Shown one piece after another: positions 17,772 through 27,857 of a stretch of 64,000 bases of DNA; the stretch's first letter is position 1, and each line of letters begins with the position of its first letter. The translations under genes and the position numbers were made by a program. The stretch covers positions 20,828 to 84,827 of the forward strand of contig JAFRGQ010000041.1 in assembly GCA_017433725.1 (NCBI GenBank). The letters are read 5' to 3'. Source of the DNA: Lachnospiraceae bacterium. GTDB lineage: Bacteria; Bacillota; Clostridia; Lachnospirales; Lachnospiraceae. The notes below the pieces were generated by a model. It was not told where the DNA came from. It saw nothing but the letters and a program-made list of their open reading frames with translations, and searched no databases.

Positions 17772-18806
17772 CTATCGGGTACTCAGGAACTCATTTTCTC
17801 TTATTCCGGCTTCATCCGTCGGATATTTCTGTACAAATGCCGCCGCCTGCGCCTTCGCAGAACTCCAATCCTTCAGATGCTCGTACACGATAATTCTGTT
17901 GTACATAAGTCCGCGATCCGCTTCGGCGTCATTCAGTTCAAGGCCGGCATTGATATTGTTAAGAGCCGACTCGTAATTGTCTTCCTCCATGTCACACATG
18001 GCAAGACCGTTATAGGCCGCAGCCGCATTGCTGCCGTTAATGATATGCTCATTGAACATCGCTCTGGCGTCAGCCGTCAGTCCCATAGAAAGGTACACTC
18101 TTCCGAGCAGAAGAATGGAAGCGCTATCTGACGGATCCTCATCGAGTGCCGATATCAGATTGGTCTTCGACTCCTCATAATTCTGCAGGTAATAATGAAC
18201 AAGTCCCTTATTATAATAGTCCTTTTCAGAATCGCTGACGATCTGAAGCGCTCTTTCAAGAAAGCTGCTTCCATCCGCCTTCTTATCATGAGAAGCATAC
18301 ACCTCGTAGATGTTGATAAAGAGGTCGTAGTCCTCGCTCAGAGAAGCTGCCCTGTCAAAATCCTCCGATGCTGCCTCCGTATTCCCGAGGTCCATGTACA
18401 ACTTCCCCCGGAGATAAAGCACATCCGGACTGGCGTCACGGGCTACGATTCCGTTATAGATCTCAAGAGCCTTGTCATCCTCACCGTGATGCTGCCTGCA
18501 GTAAGCCAGATAGAGTTCCACATCTCTGGTATACTCTGCGCTCTGGGCATCCGCATAGAGGAGCGCCTTCTCAAAGGAAATGCAGGCGTCTGCATACATT
18601 CCCTGATTGATCTGGCAGATTCCCATGCCGCGGTAGCCCTCCGAAACGTAGCGACCTGTCTCCGTGACTTCACTATAAATTGCTTCTGCTTCCTCATAGT
18701 TCCCGGCTTCAAGCTTCTCACCTGCTTTCGAGATCAGATTGGCCGAAGCCCCGCAACCGGAAAGAATGAGTACAGATGTGAACAATAATACAGCTAATTT
18801 CTTCAA
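17772..18806 (-). CDS. TPR-repeat lipoprotein
   Basis: A 344-residue lipoprotein (lipobox LILSGC, Cys18) made almost wholly of tetratricopeptide repeats. Units such as NYEEAEAIYSEV, ADACISFEKALLYAD, TEAASEDFDRAASL and YESALNNINAGLELN are seen across about residues 30-330. It should be anchored outside the membrane and act as a protein-binding scaffold. It begins 14 bp after glmM ends, so the two are probably cotranscribed, which hints at a cell-envelope job. The partner is unknown. Confidence 0.85.
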   Translation of the reverse strand: MKKLAVLLFTSVLILSGCGASANLISKAGEKLEAGNYEEAEAIYSEVTETGRYVSEGYRGMGICQINQGMYADACISFEKALLYADAQSAEYTRDVELYLAYCRQHHGEDDKALEIYNGIVARDASPDVLYLRGKLYMDLGNTEAASEDFDRAASLSEDYDLFINIYEVYASHDKKADGSSFLERALQIVSDSEKDYYNKGLVHYYLQNYEESKTNLISALDEDPSDSASILLLGRVYLSMGLTADARAMFNEHIINGSNAAAAYNGLAMCDMEEDNYESALNNINAGLELNDAEADRGLMYNRIIVYEHLKDWSSAKAQAAAFVQKYPTDEAGIRENEFLSTR

Positions 18807-18820
18807 TATATCCTCCGATG

Positions 18821-20176
18821 TCAGTCTATCGCAAGTCCTTCCTGATAAATGACTTTGACGACTTTATCCACCATTTCGTGGCAGATGGCATTTGTACCGG
18901 CCTCCACCATTACGCGAATAAGGGGTTCCGTACCGCTTTCACGAACAAGGATGCGTCCGTCTTTACCGAGTTCATCGGCAACTTTCTTAACTGCTTCCTG
19001 TACGGCAGGATTTGCCTGGGCAGCAGCCTTGTCATGAACTTTAACGTTCTTGAGTACCTGTGGATATACCTTCATTTCCGAAGCGAGGGTAGAAAGAGAA
19101 GCCTTCTTATCAAGCATAGTCTGCATGACCATGAGTGATGTCAGGATACCGTCGCCTGTCGTAGCATATTTGCTGAAAATGATATGTCCGGACTGCTCTC
19201 CTCCGATGCGGTAGCCGTTCGTGAGCATGTTTTCTGCAACATATTTATCTCCGACCGCAGTCTGAACATAGCTGATTCCTTCACGGTCAAGTGCTTTATA
19301 CAGACCGAGGTTTGACATAACTGTCGTGACGACCATGTTGTCCTTCAGCTGACCGTTCTCGTACATGGATTTGCCGCAGATGTACATGATATGATCGCCG
19401 TTTATGATATTTCCCTGATCGTCGATGCAGAGGCATCTGTCAGCATCGCCGTCGTAGGCAAATCCCACATCGAGTCCGTTGTCCATGACGAAATTCTGAA
19501 GAGCTTCAATGTGTGTGGATCCGCAGCCGCGGTTGATATTTGTGCCGTCAGGTGCATTGCCCATAACATATGTCTTAGCTCCGAGAGCATCAAAAACACT
19601 CTTGGCGATTGAGGAGGCGCTTCCGTTCGCGCAGTCAAGACCGATTCTCTTGGACTTGAAGCTACGGGTCGGGATAGAAATCAGATAGCCGATATAGCGG
19701 TTTCTTCCCGCTGAAAAGTCGATTGTGCGTCCGATACCCTCGCGCGTTGCGTACGGAATCTCCTCGACCAGACCATCGATATATGCTTCGATCTTCTCCT
19801 CGATCTCTGCCTCGATCTTCTGACCGTTGGAGCGCATGATCTTGATGCCGTTGTCATAGAAAGGATTGTGGCTGGCTGAGATCATAATACCGCAGTCTAA
19901 ATTCTCTGTACGAACAACATATGAAACCGACGGCGTAGTCGTAACATGGAGCAGATAAACATCCGCACCTGAAGAAGTAAGACCTGCCGAGAGAGCATCC
20001 TCCAGCATATAGCTGCTTCTTCTCGTGTCCTTGCCGATTGCGATCTGCGCTTTTCCGTCCTCATGCATCTGACCGTAATACCATCCGAGATAACGTCCGA
20101 CCTTAAATGCTTTCTCTGCAGTAAGCGTCTTGTTAGCTTCTCCGCGGAAACCGTCTGTACCGAAATACTTTCCCAT
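18821..20176 (-). CDS. glmM: Phosphoglucosamine mutase
   Basis: A 451-residue alpha-D-phosphohexomutase that interconverts glucosamine 6- and 1-phosphate for peptidoglycan precursor synthesis. It starts MGKYFGTDGFRGEAN, carries the phosphoserine loop GIMISASHNP (Ser102), the metal-binding DGDADRC and the sugar-binding GGEQSGH, and ends with the phosphate-binding RESGTEPLIRVMVE. The GEQSGH form is typical of GlmM rather than phosphomannomutase. It leads a pair with the TPR lipoprotein. glmS and glmU are not here. Confidence 0.95.
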   Translation of the reverse strand: MGKYFGTDGFRGEANKTLTAEKAFKVGRYLGWYYGQMHEDGKAQIAIGKDTRRSSYMLEDALSAGLTSSGADVYLLHVTTTPSVSYVVRTENLDCGIMISASHNPFYDNGIKIMRSNGQKIEAEIEEKIEAYIDGLVEEIPYATREGIGRTIDFSAGRNRYIGYLISIPTRSFKSKRIGLDCANGSASSIAKSVFDALGAKTYVMGNAPDGTNINRGCGSTHIEALQNFVMDNGLDVGFAYDGDADRCLCIDDQGNIINGDHIMYICGKSMYENGQLKDNMVVTTVMSNLGLYKALDREGISYVQTAVGDKYVAENMLTNGYRIGGEQSGHIIFSKYATTGDGILTSLMVMQTMLDKKASLSTLASEMKVYPQVLKNVKVHDKAAAQANPAVQEAVKKVADELGKDGRILVRESGTEPLIRVMVEAGTNAICHEMVDKVVKVIYQEGLAID

Positions 20177-20202
20177 AATAACTCCTCCTGTTTATAAATT
20201 TC

Positions 20203-20258
20203 ATTTTACGCATTCATCTCACGATAAAGCACGAGACATCTGCGTCAAAAGCTAAACA
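20203..20258. repeat. 3'-end repeat (family D), copy 1
   Basis: AATTTCATTTTACGCATTCATCTCACGAT and, after a short spacer, TCTGCGTCAA match in order the stretch at 31161-31215 (written there as ATTTCATTTTGCACATTC, ATCTCACGA, TCTGCGTCAA). Both copies lie downstream of a minus-strand gene (nucleotidyltransferase; cls). Confidence 0.55.
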
Positions 20259-20339
20259 TATCATTTTCGCCCCGAAATTATGTCAACAGATGCTGATACA
20301 TATGCTGCAAAAGTTCATGCAGGCGGAACTTACGTCACA

Positions 20340-21257
20340 TCAAAAGAGCGGTGACTTATAAACTCCGGCTTTGACCAGCTTCTCAAAGGACTCCTTCACA
20401 AAAGCTTTGTCTTCCTTATAAGTAACTCCGAACCACTGATCGTCTGTGCGCAGTACTTTGACAACAGCTCTTCCGTTGCTGAGCATATCGTCGACAATAA
20501 TCGGAAGCAGGTACTCTGCCTTCAGCTCATTGCCTTCAATTGTCTTAAGGAATTCCGGGAATCCCTTTTCCAGTTCCTTGACAATGGACTGGGAGAATCC
20601 CCACATATTCATCGATACCAGGCTCTCCGGATCCACTTCGACCAGCCCGTTTTCAGTCTGTACAGCAGCGCCTTCACCGTTCTTAACAATATCCTTCGTC
20701 TCATCGATTCCGATCAGATTGCCTTCGTCGTCGCGGCGGCAGATTCCGCGTGTAACGCCGCCGTTATCTGAGAGGGTATTCTTCAGAACAAAGCCTGCCA
20801 TGTAAATCTTCTCAATATCTTCTGCGGAGGCATCATCGGCTGTCAGTACATTGTAAAGAAGCTTAAAGCCCTCTTTTCCGTAATAATCATCTGCGTTGAT
20901 GACCGCGAACGGCTCACTGATCACATCACGGGCGGCAAGTACAGCCTGACCTGTTCCCCACGGTTTTTTGCGTCCTTCCGGAACGGAAAAACCTTCCGGC
21001 AGATCATCCATAGCCTGGTAAGCGTACGCCACCTCAACGACCTTGCTGATCCGGTCGCCGATGATTCTGCGGAAATCTTCGTCCAGATCCCTGCGAATGA
21101 TAAATACGACTTTGCTGAATCCTGCTTCGATTGCATCATGGATAGAGTAATCCATAATAATCTCGCCATTCGGTCCAACCGGCTCAAGCTGCTTGATCCC
21201 GCCTCCGAAACGGCTGCCGATACCGGCAGCAAGAATTACAAGTGCTGCTTTCTTCAT
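20340..21257 (-). CDS. Sugar-phosphate nucleotidyltransferase-like protein
   Basis: A 305-residue protein with the NTP-transferase fold. The N-terminal nucleotide loop is LAAGIGSRFGG followed by IKQLEPVGPNGE, and the metal-binding Asp pair appears in FAVINADDYYG. Unlike GalU or RmlA, the segments after residue 90 (RKKPWGTGQAVLAARDVI) follow the pattern of an uncharacterised clostridial subgroup. It would activate a sugar phosphate with an NTP, but neither the sugar nor the base can be told. It lies upstream of glmM with a 163-bp gap and a repeat, so cotranscription is uncertain. Confidence 0.8.
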   Translation of the reverse strand: MKKAALVILAAGIGSRFGGGIKQLEPVGPNGEIIMDYSIHDAIEAGFSKVVFIIRRDLDEDFRRIIGDRISKVVEVAYAYQAMDDLPEGFSVPEGRKKPWGTGQAVLAARDVISEPFAVINADDYYGKEGFKLLYNVLTADDASAEDIEKIYMAGFVLKNTLSDNGGVTRGICRRDDEGNLIGIDETKDIVKNGEGAAVQTENGLVEVDPESLVSMNMWGFSQSIVKELEKGFPEFLKTIEGNELKAEYLLPIIVDDMLSNGRAVVKVLRTDDQWFGVTYKEDKAFVKESFEKLVKAGVYKSPLF

Positions 21258-21351
21258 GATATTTTACCTCCTGAAAATACTTTCTTTATTATAGAGTAAC
21301 TACTCAACACCCCCATTCGCAGGCGCTTCGCGCCTTGCTCATGTTGAATAG

Positions 21352-22428
21352 TTACATTTCTGCGTTTTCTGCCGAAAGCTTGCTGGCCTGATCGGATGCG
21401 ATCAGACTGTCAATGATTTCGTTCAGATCACCGTTCAGAATACTGTCTATCTTATGAAGCGTGAGATGAATCCTGTGGTCAGTCACACGCCCCTGTCCGA
21501 AATTATAGGTACGGATTTTTTCCGAGCGGTCACCGGTACCGACCTGACTTCTGCGAAGGTCCGCCCTCTTATCGTGTTCCTCACGCTGCTTGAGATCATA
21601 TAATCGCGCGCGAAGGACCTTCATGGCTTTTGCCCTATTCTTGAGCTGAGATTTCTCATCCTGACAGGAAATAACGATTCCGGTGGGGATATGCGTGAGT
21701 CTCACAGCTGAATCCGTTGTGTTGACGCACTGTCCGCCGTTACCGGTCGCGCGGAATACGTCGATCCTGCAGTCCTTCGGATCGATCTCTACATCAATCT
21801 CCTCCGCCTCCGGAAGTACGGCCACCGTAACAGTCGAAGTATGAATACGTCCGCCGCTCTCAGTCTCCGGCACACGCTGTACACGATGTGTACCGCTCTC
21901 ATATTTAAGTCTTTCAAACGCACCGGTTCCGTGGATCTGGAACGTGCACTCCTTGAATCCTCCGAGACCGTTCTCATTCAGAGAAATCATCTCTGTCTTC
22001 CATCCGAGAGTATCCGCATACCTTACATACATACGGTATATCTCTGATGCGAAGAGGGCCGCCTCGTCGCCGCCGGCGCCGGCGCGGATCTCCACGATGA
22101 CGTCTCTGTCATCGTTCGGATCCTTCGGAAGGAGCAGGATCCTTAGTTTTTTGTAGAGTTCTTCCTTCTTCTCTTTGGCAGCTGCCTGCTCCTCGCGTAG
22201 CATCTGCCGCATTTCTTCATCCTGCTCTTCCTCAAGCATGAGAAGACTGTCATTCTCATCTTCTTCAGCTTTCAGATATTCCCTGTATGTGTCGGCGATT
22301 GGTGCAAGCTGCGCCTGCTCCTTCATAAGAACCGTCATTCTCGCCGGATCCGACGCCGTATCCGGCTGAGCAAGTTCGGCGAGGAGCTCTTCCTGCCTTT
22401 TTAATATTCCGTCTATTTTATCTATCAT
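21352..22428 (-). CDS. prfA: Peptide chain release factor 1
   Basis: A 358-residue class I release factor for UAA and UAG. The catalytic GGQ lies in GNGGQCVNT, and the RF1-type domain reads [15 protein letters not shown] and [20 protein letters not shown]. The GTG at 22437 opens the frame, but ATG 22428 (MIDKIDGIL) matches the usual RF1 start. The Gln of GGQ is methylated by PrmC, whose gene is just upstream in the same direction, a conserved arrangement. Confidence 0.97.
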   Translation of the reverse strand: MIDKIDGILKRQEELLAELAQPDTASDPARMTVLMKEQAQLAPIADTYREYLKAEEDENDSLLMLEEEQDEEMRQMLREEQAAAKEKKEELYKKLRILLLPKDPNDDRDVIVEIRAGAGGDEAALFASEIYRMYVRYADTLGWKTEMISLNENGLGGFKECTFQIHGTGAFERLKYESGTHRVQRVPETESGGRIHTSTVTVAVLPEAEEIDVEIDPKDCRIDVFRATGNGGQCVNTTDSAVRLTHIPTGIVISCQDEKSQLKNRAKAMKVLRARLYDLKQREEHDKRADLRRSQVGTGDRSEKIRTYNFGQGRVTDHRIHLTLHKIDSILNGDLNEIIDSLIASDQASKLSAENAEM

Positions 22429-22443
22429 TTGATTCACTCACAA

Positions 22444-22475
22444 GCAGATTACGGATTGTTCCGCACTTCTTGCTC
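22444..22475. repeat. Diverged family G repeat between prmC and prfA
   Basis: AGATTACGGATTGTTCCGC followed by ACTTCTTGCTCCC matches the core seen at 5955 and 15455. It sits about 20 bp beyond the prmC stop, again at the 3' end of a minus-strand gene. Confidence 0.5.
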
Positions 22476-22494
22476 CCAAAATCATTTTTCTACG

Positions 22495-23355
22495 TTATTT
22501 GTATGTCTGCCACGCCGCCGTGACCACACGGTCAAGCCCGGAGAGATCTTTTATACATTTCACATCCGTATAACCTGCCCCATCGAGCAGCTGCATAACT
22601 GCTTCGCCCTGATCAAAGCCAATCTCCATGATTAGCCGGCCACCCTCCCTGAGATACGCTCCGGCTTCATTTGCAATCTTTCTGTAGAAGAAGAGACCGT
22701 CTTCTTTTCCGTCAAGCGCAAGATTCGGTTCATGGTCCCGCACTTCCGGCTCCAGTCCGGCTACTACTGCGGTGGGGATGTATGGCGGATTCGTAGTGAT
22801 TATATCATAAGTTCCGCAGATATTATTTAATAAATCGCTCAAAATAAAATTTGCTTCGGTTCGAAGTCTGTAGGCGTTGCTCTTTGCCACGAAAAGCGCA
22901 TCCTCCGAAACGTCAGATGCAGTTCCCTTGATTTCACATGCGTCGCCATACATGCGATTGCACTCCGCGAGAATCGTCAGCAAAATGCATCCGCTGCCTG
23001 TACATAGGTCCAGAATATGCGAATCGTGCTTCACGTAGCGAAGCGCCTCCTCAACAAGAATCTCCGTGTCAAACCTCGGGATGAGCACTGCCGGCGTCAC
23101 ATAAAATGTGTATCCAAAAAAGGGAGCCTCTCCCGTAATATACTGAATCGGCTCCCTTGCACTTCTCCTTGCGACTGTTTCCAGATACCGCTTACTAATA
23201 TCTTCAGGTACCTTCTCGTTCATTCGCAGCGCGTAAGTCGAAAGGTCAAGATCTGCGGCATAAAAAAGCAGCTGCCTTGCGTCCGACTGCGCTTCACGAC
23301 ATCCGGCTTCCCAAAGCATGCCGAACGCCTTTCGATATAATTCTTGATAGGTCAT
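22495..23355 (-). CDS. prmC: Release-factor glutamine methyltransferase
   Basis: A 286-residue SAM-dependent enzyme that methylates the GGQ glutamine of release factors. An N-terminal helical domain precedes the catalytic domain. Motifs are LIPRFDTEILVEEAL, the SAM loop ILDLCTGSGCI and the active-site NPPYIPT. It starts 9 bp after the DUF1385 gene stops and is followed by prfA, so the three form one unit. Confidence 0.96.
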   Translation of the reverse strand: MTYQELYRKAFGMLWEAGCREAQSDARQLLFYAADLDLSTYALRMNEKVPEDISKRYLETVARRSAREPIQYITGEAPFFGYTFYVTPAVLIPRFDTEILVEEALRYVKHDSHILDLCTGSGCILLTILAECNRMYGDACEIKGTASDVSEDALFVAKSNAYRLRTEANFILSDLLNNICGTYDIITTNPPYIPTAVVAGLEPEVRDHEPNLALDGKEDGLFFYRKIANEAGAYLREGGRLIMEIGFDQGEAVMQLLDGAGYTDVKCIKDLSGLDRVVTAAWQTYK

Positions 23356-23364
23356 ACTTTCCTC

Positions 23365-24300
23365 TCAGATAAGGCCTTCCTTCTCCTGCCATTCTTTCCA
23401 GTCGAACACCGCATTGACAGCACTGATTGCGACTTCAGCCATCTCCGCGTCCGGCTCCCTGGTGACCAGTCCCTGAAGTGCAAGTCCGGGTGCGGCCAGT
23501 CTGCATACGACCGGGTTATCGCTGGAGCCCGCAATTCTCAGGAATTCGAACGAAATGCCTGCGATGACCGGAATCAGAAGTAGTCTGAGACCGATCCGCA
23601 TAAGCGGAGATGTGATTCCTAAAAGTCCGAGAATCAAAAATGCGATAACGGATATCACAATGACGATAAGCAGAAAGCTCGTACCGCACCGCTTGTGGCG
23701 TCTTGACGCCTTCAGCACATTTTCCACGTTGAGCTCCCAGCCGTTCTCGATGCAGTTAATGCACTTATGTTCAGCCCCGTGGTAGGCAAATACTCTCTGT
23801 ATGTCTTCCATGCGTGAAATCAGGAGCATATAGAGGAGGAAAATGACAATTCGAAGAAGCGCTTCCGCAAGCGAGACCGCCACTTCCGGGGAACCGATCC
23901 TTCGAAGAAGCGAAGCAAGCAGGTAAGGCAGTACCACAAAAAGGCCGATGGAAAAACATATGGAAATCATAACAGTAACTGTCATAAGAATCTTCCATGT
24001 CCTCGCTTCCTTTTCGGGATTCTCCTCCTTTTTGGCTGCCTCCTCCTCGTCTTCCGCCGCGTATTCCGCGGACCACATGAGAGCGCCTGTACCCACGACG
24101 AGTGAGTCTACGAAGGCTACCATCCCCCTTATGATCGGAATTTTTCTGAGAGACGGTGACGGTGCGATACTGCGAAACGGCTCCTTCTTCATCTCAATAG
24201 TGTGATCCGGTTTTCTGACAGCGACAGAATACGTATCTCCGTTCCGCATCATAATGCCTTCCATGACTGCCTGACCACCGATGTTAGAAGATTTCTGCAT
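23365..24300 (-). CDS. DUF1385 (YqhQ-like) membrane protein
   Basis: A 311-residue membrane protein that opens with the family signature NIGGQAVMEGIMMRNGD and contains VFAYHGAEHKCINCIENGWE, with four or five hydrophobic helices between about residues 95 and 270. GGAGGAG lies 7 bases before ATG 24300, which decides against the Met at 24330. The family is widely conserved in Firmicutes next to prmC-prfA, as here. Its biochemical role is not established. A metal-binding site (His, Glu and Cys in HGAEHKCINC) is suggested by the conserved residues. Confidence 0.9.
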   Translation of the reverse strand: MQKSSNIGGQAVMEGIMMRNGDTYSVAVRKPDHTIEMKKEPFRSIAPSPSLRKIPIIRGMVAFVDSLVVGTGALMWSAEYAAEDEEEAAKKEENPEKEARTWKILMTVTVMISICFSIGLFVVLPYLLASLLRRIGSPEVAVSLAEALLRIVIFLLYMLLISRMEDIQRVFAYHGAEHKCINCIENGWELNVENVLKASRRHKRCGTSFLLIVIVISVIAFLILGLLGITSPLMRIGLRLLLIPVIAGISFEFLRIAGSSDNPVVCRLAAPGLALQGLVTREPDAEMAEVAISAVNAVFDWKEWQEKEGLI

Positions 24301-24341
24301 CAGCTGACTCCTCCAATACAAAGTTTCCAATGAAAGAAAAA

Positions 24342-24365
24342 GAGACGGCGCCAGAGCCCCGTCTC
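24342..24365 (-). terminator. Terminator after rpmE
   Basis: GAGACGG pairs with CCGTCTC around 10 bases. On the minus strand it is followed by TTTTTC. It ends the rho-rpmE transcripts before the DUF1385 unit begins. Confidence 0.8.
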
Positions 24366-24381
24366 CTGTAAAAGTCTTATC

Positions 24382-24585
24382 TTACTTACCCATGTTGTAC
24401 TTCTTGTTGAAGCGCTCGATACGTCCGCGAGCCTTAGCAGCTTTCTGCTGGCCTGTATAGAACGGATGGCACTTGGAGCAAATTTCCACGTGGATATCTT
24501 TCTTTGTTGAGCCAACAGTAAAGGTGTTTCCGCAGTTGCAGCTAACTGTTGCCTGATAGTAATTCGGATGGATTCCTTCCTTCAT
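24382..24585 (-). CDS. rpmE: Ribosomal protein L31, zinc-binding form
   Basis: A 67-residue L31 starting [10 protein letters not shown], with the Cys pairs of the zinc-binding type in VSCNCGNTF and [16 protein letters not shown] 9 bases earlier is possible, but AGAGG is better placed for ATG 24585. It lies 119 bp after rho and is followed by a terminator. The Cys-containing form suggests growth in zinc-replete conditions is expected; a Zn-free paralogue, if any, lies outside the window. Confidence 0.97.
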   Translation of the reverse strand: MKEGIHPNYYQATVSCNCGNTFTVGSTKKDIHVEICSKCHPFYTGQQKAAKARGRIERFNKKYNMGK

Positions 24586-24704
24586 TTCACTCACCTCTTT
24601 ATAAATACATATTCTGAAATAATAATCGCCTTTTCACATAAGACAGCGACATTGATTCTAACATACTTGCAAGGTGTATGCAAGCACTTTTTCATCGGAA
24701 CTTT

Positions 24705-26306
24705 TTATTGTTCTTTTCCCCATTTTGCAAGGACCTGGTTCACGACCTGTTCGTTTGTCGGGAATTTTGCGAACGCATTCAGGATCGATTCCACAGCGTC
24801 TTCCGGCTTGAGGCCGTTCATACGCCTTCTCATCAAATCCACAGCCCGAAGCTCCTTCGGCGTGAGAAGGAGGTCCTCACGCCTTGTGCCGGATTTGACG
24901 ATATCTATGGCCGGAAATACACGTTTCTCCTGCAGTTTTCTGTCGAGGATCAATTCCATGTTACCTGTTCCCTTGAATTCCTCATAGACGACGTCGTCCA
25001 TTTTGCTTCCGGTATCCACAAGCGCTGTAGCAAGAATCGTAAGACTTCCGCCCTCGCGCATGTTTCTTGCTGCTCCGAAGAACCGCTTCGGCATATGAAG
25101 TGCCGCCGGATCGAGACCGCCGGAAAGTGTCCTGCCGCTCGGCGACACTGTGAGGTTATATGCTCTTGCAAGACGTGTAATGGAGTCGAGCAAGATAATA
25201 ACATCCTGTTTGTGCTCGACCAGACGCTTTGCCCTCTCTATGACCATCTCGGATACTCGCTTATGATGCTCAGGCTGTTCGTCAAATGTCGAATAAATGA
25301 CCTCAACATTCTTGCCGAAAACAGATTCCTTCATATCCGTGACTTCTTCGGGACGTTCATCGATAAGCAGAATAATCAGATATGCATCCGGATTACCTGC
25401 AAGAATCGATCTTGCGATATCCTTGAGCAGTGTAGTTTTGCCCGCCTTCGGCGGCGCGACGATCATACCTCGCTGTCCCTTGCCGATCGGTGAGATCAGA
25501 TCGAGAATTCTTGTGGCAGTCGAGCCGTTCGGTCTCTCAAGGCGGATACGCTCATTCGGGAAAATGGGCGTCATATTCTCAAAAAGGAATCTCTTGCGCG
25601 CATTGTCCGCACGCTGATCGTTTACCGTATTGACATACAACAGCGCCCCGTACTTCTCGCCCTGGGCCTTCTCCCTCTTGTTGCCGGTGAGCATATCGCC
25701 TGTCTTCAGGTTGAATCTCCGAATCTGAGACGGTGAGACATACACATCATCCTCACCGGGAAGAAAGTTCGCGCTGCGCAAAAAACCGAATCCGTCCGGC
25801 ATTACTTCCAGTATACCTCTGACCTGTTTACCGGTATCGCCCGGGATTCCCGAAAACTTCTGTTTTCCGTTTTCCTCACCGTTATTTTTCCTGTAGTTCT
25901 CACGGGATTCATCTCTTTCAGCCGGAGCATCCTGTCCCTCGCCGCCCGGCGCATCAGCCTCCGATGCCGATTCTCCCTCCGAGTCATCTGCTTCTTTGTA
26001 TTCCGATTCAGCGAATCGGCGTTCGTCATAATTCTCCGGTTCCGAAGATTCCGTCAGCTCGTCACCCGGTTCGTATTCTATATGTGCGCCGCTGCCTGAT
26101 GGCTCGTTCTGCTCGGCATCGCTTGCGCCACCGGATTCGCCTGCAGCGTTGGCTGCGCTCTCCTCCTCGTCGAGCTGCAACATGGCCTCTATAAGCTCCC
26201 CCTTCTTAAGAGAATAGTAAGCATTCACTCCCCTCGACTTTGCAAGGTCGCGTAGGACCTTGACGCTCAGGGTCTGATACTTTTCCTTTGTCATTCCATT
26301 TGCCAT
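24705..26306 (-). CDS. rho: Transcription termination factor Rho with long acidic insert
   Basis: A 533-residue Rho. The N-terminal Rho_N helical domain ([20 protein letters not shown]) is followed by about 110 residues rich in Glu, Ser, Gly and Asp (roughly 45-165). Then come the RNA-binding cold-shock-like domain ([20 protein letters not shown] is typical) and the ATPase with Walker [12 protein letters not shown] and Walker [17 protein letters not shown] lies 7 bases before ATG 26306. Such inserts occur in actinobacterial and some clostridial Rho proteins and are thought to add RNA contacts. It is upstream of rpmE, a conserved order. Confidence 0.96.
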   Translation of the reverse strand: MANGMTKEKYQTLSVKVLRDLAKSRGVNAYYSLKKGELIEAMLQLDEEESAANAAGESGGASDAEQNEPSGSGAHIEYEPGDELTESSEPENYDERRFAESEYKEADDSEGESASEADAPGGEGQDAPAERDESRENYRKNNGEENGKQKFSGIPGDTGKQVRGILEVMPDGFGFLRSANFLPGEDDVYVSPSQIRRFNLKTGDMLTGNKREKAQGEKYGALLYVNTVNDQRADNARKRFLFENMTPIFPNERIRLERPNGSTATRILDLISPIGKGQRGMIVAPPKAGKTTLLKDIARSILAGNPDAYLIILLIDERPEEVTDMKESVFGKNVEVIYSTFDEQPEHHKRVSEMVIERAKRLVEHKQDVIILLDSITRLARAYNLTVSPSGRTLSGGLDPAALHMPKRFFGAARNMREGGSLTILATALVDTGSKMDDVVYEEFKGTGNMELILDRKLQEKRVFPAIDIVKSGTRREDLLLTPKELRAVDLMRRRMNGLKPEDAVESILNAFAKFPTNEQVVNQVLAKWGKEQ

Positions 26307-26391
26307 ATATTTTCCCTTTGTAGAACAATTAAATCAGAGTTACTTCTACGAAACTACCCGCTTGTAAGATCCGCGCAGCGGATAAAACGGT

Positions 26392-27834
26392 TCATGTATA
26401 TTTCTTCCAACTTGCCGGAGCAAAAAGAAGCAGCATCGGGAATATCTCAAGTCGTCCGGCAAGCATATCGAAAATCAGTATGCATTTGGAACAGCCTGAA
26501 TAGAAACCGAAATTCTGCGTCGGACCAACCATGGAAAGACCCGGACCGATATTATTGAGTGTAGCGGAAACAGCGGTGAAATTTGTAGTGAAATCATGAT
26601 TATCAACAGACACCAGCAGAATTGAAATGATCATAATCACGAAATAAATGGCTATGAATACATTTGTATTTCTGACAGTCTCGTGCGCGACCGGCACACC
26701 GTCGAACTGGATCTTCTTGATATATCTCGGATGGATAATGCTGTTCAGTTCTTTCTTCATTCCCTTAACTACGATAACAACGCGGGAGATTTTCATTCCG
26801 CCGCCGGTCGAACCGGCACATGCTCCCACGATCATCAGGATAAGGAGAATGCTTTTACTGAATTCCGGCCATTTGTCAAAGTCATATGTCGCATAGCCGG
26901 TCGTCGTTATGATCGTACCGACCTGAAAAGCAGCATGACGAACGGTCTCTTCCAACGTCGTATACATTCCTCTCACATTGAGCGAGATAAGAATGACTGA
27001 AGTAAGAATAATGGCAAGATATGCCTTTACCTCCGACATACCGATCGCAAGTTTGAATTTCTTAGCTATCAGATAAAAATAGAACTGGAAGTTGATACCG
27101 CATGCGATCATGAAAAACGTTGTGATATTCTGCAGAACCGGCGAATACCCCATATAACCGGCATTCTTGACAGAAAATCCGCCGGTACCCACGGTTCCGA
27201 ACGTATGGCACACAGCCTCAAAGAACGGCATTCCGAAAATCCAGAGAAGCAAAATCTCTGTGACTGTGATAGCCAGATAAATGCTGTAGAGGATCACCGC
27301 GCTGTCACGAATCTTAGGTACGAATTTACCGACGACAGGCCCCGGGCTCTCTGCCTTCATAAGGTTAAAGGTCGAGCCTCCCAGAAGCGGCACGACTGCG
27401 AGCATGAAGACAAATATTCCCATGCCTCCCACCCAGTGCGTAAAGCTTCGCCAAATCAGCGAGCAATGGTTCAGAGACTCCACTTCCGGTAAAATGGACG
27501 CTCCGGTCGTTGTAAATCCGGATACCGTCTCAAAAACCGCATCCAGATAATTCGGAATATCACCGCACAGTGTAAAGGGCAATGCGCCTACGAGCGACAT
27601 GACAAGCCACGCAAGAGCAACTACGACAAATCCCTCTCTTGCATAGACCTTCGTGCTGCGCGGTTTTTTAAAACTGAGAGCAAAGCCGAGTACAAAGGCT
27701 ATAACTGCACCTGCGACAAATGCGAATCCCGCCCTCTCTCCGTAAATCAGAGCAGTCACGCACGGAAGCAGAAGAAGAACGCCTTCGATTCTCAGGATCC
27801 ATCCCAGAACATAAATAACTATACCGTAATTCAT
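26392..27834 (-). CDS. trkH: TrkH/KtrB-type potassium transporter, membrane subunit
   Basis: A 480-residue polytopic protein of the TrkH family, which forms the K+ channel-like pore with four P-loop repeats. Pore segments seen include ETVSGFTTTGASIL, HTFGTVGTGGFSV, GTIITTTGYATYDF and the final loop NNIGPGLSMVGP. It starts 23 bp after trkA ends, so the two are cotranscribed. TrkA, the cytosolic gating subunit, should bind it. Confidence 0.94.
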   Translation of the reverse strand: MNYGIVIYVLGWILRIEGVLLLLPCVTALIYGERAGFAFVAGAVIAFVLGFALSFKKPRSTKVYAREGFVVVALAWLVMSLVGALPFTLCGDIPNYLDAVFETVSGFTTTGASILPEVESLNHCSLIWRSFTHWVGGMGIFVFMLAVVPLLGGSTFNLMKAESPGPVVGKFVPKIRDSAVILYSIYLAITVTEILLLWIFGMPFFEAVCHTFGTVGTGGFSVKNAGYMGYSPVLQNITTFFMIACGINFQFYFYLIAKKFKLAIGMSEVKAYLAIILTSVILISLNVRGMYTTLEETVRHAAFQVGTIITTTGYATYDFDKWPEFSKSILLILMIVGACAGSTGGGMKISRVVIVVKGMKKELNSIIHPRYIKKIQFDGVPVAHETVRNTNVFIAIYFVIMIISILLVSVDNHDFTTNFTAVSATLNNIGPGLSMVGPTQNFGFYSGCSKCILIFDMLAGRLEIFPMLLLFAPASWKKYT

Positions 27835-27857
27835 GGTTTATGAATCGCCCCCCTGCC

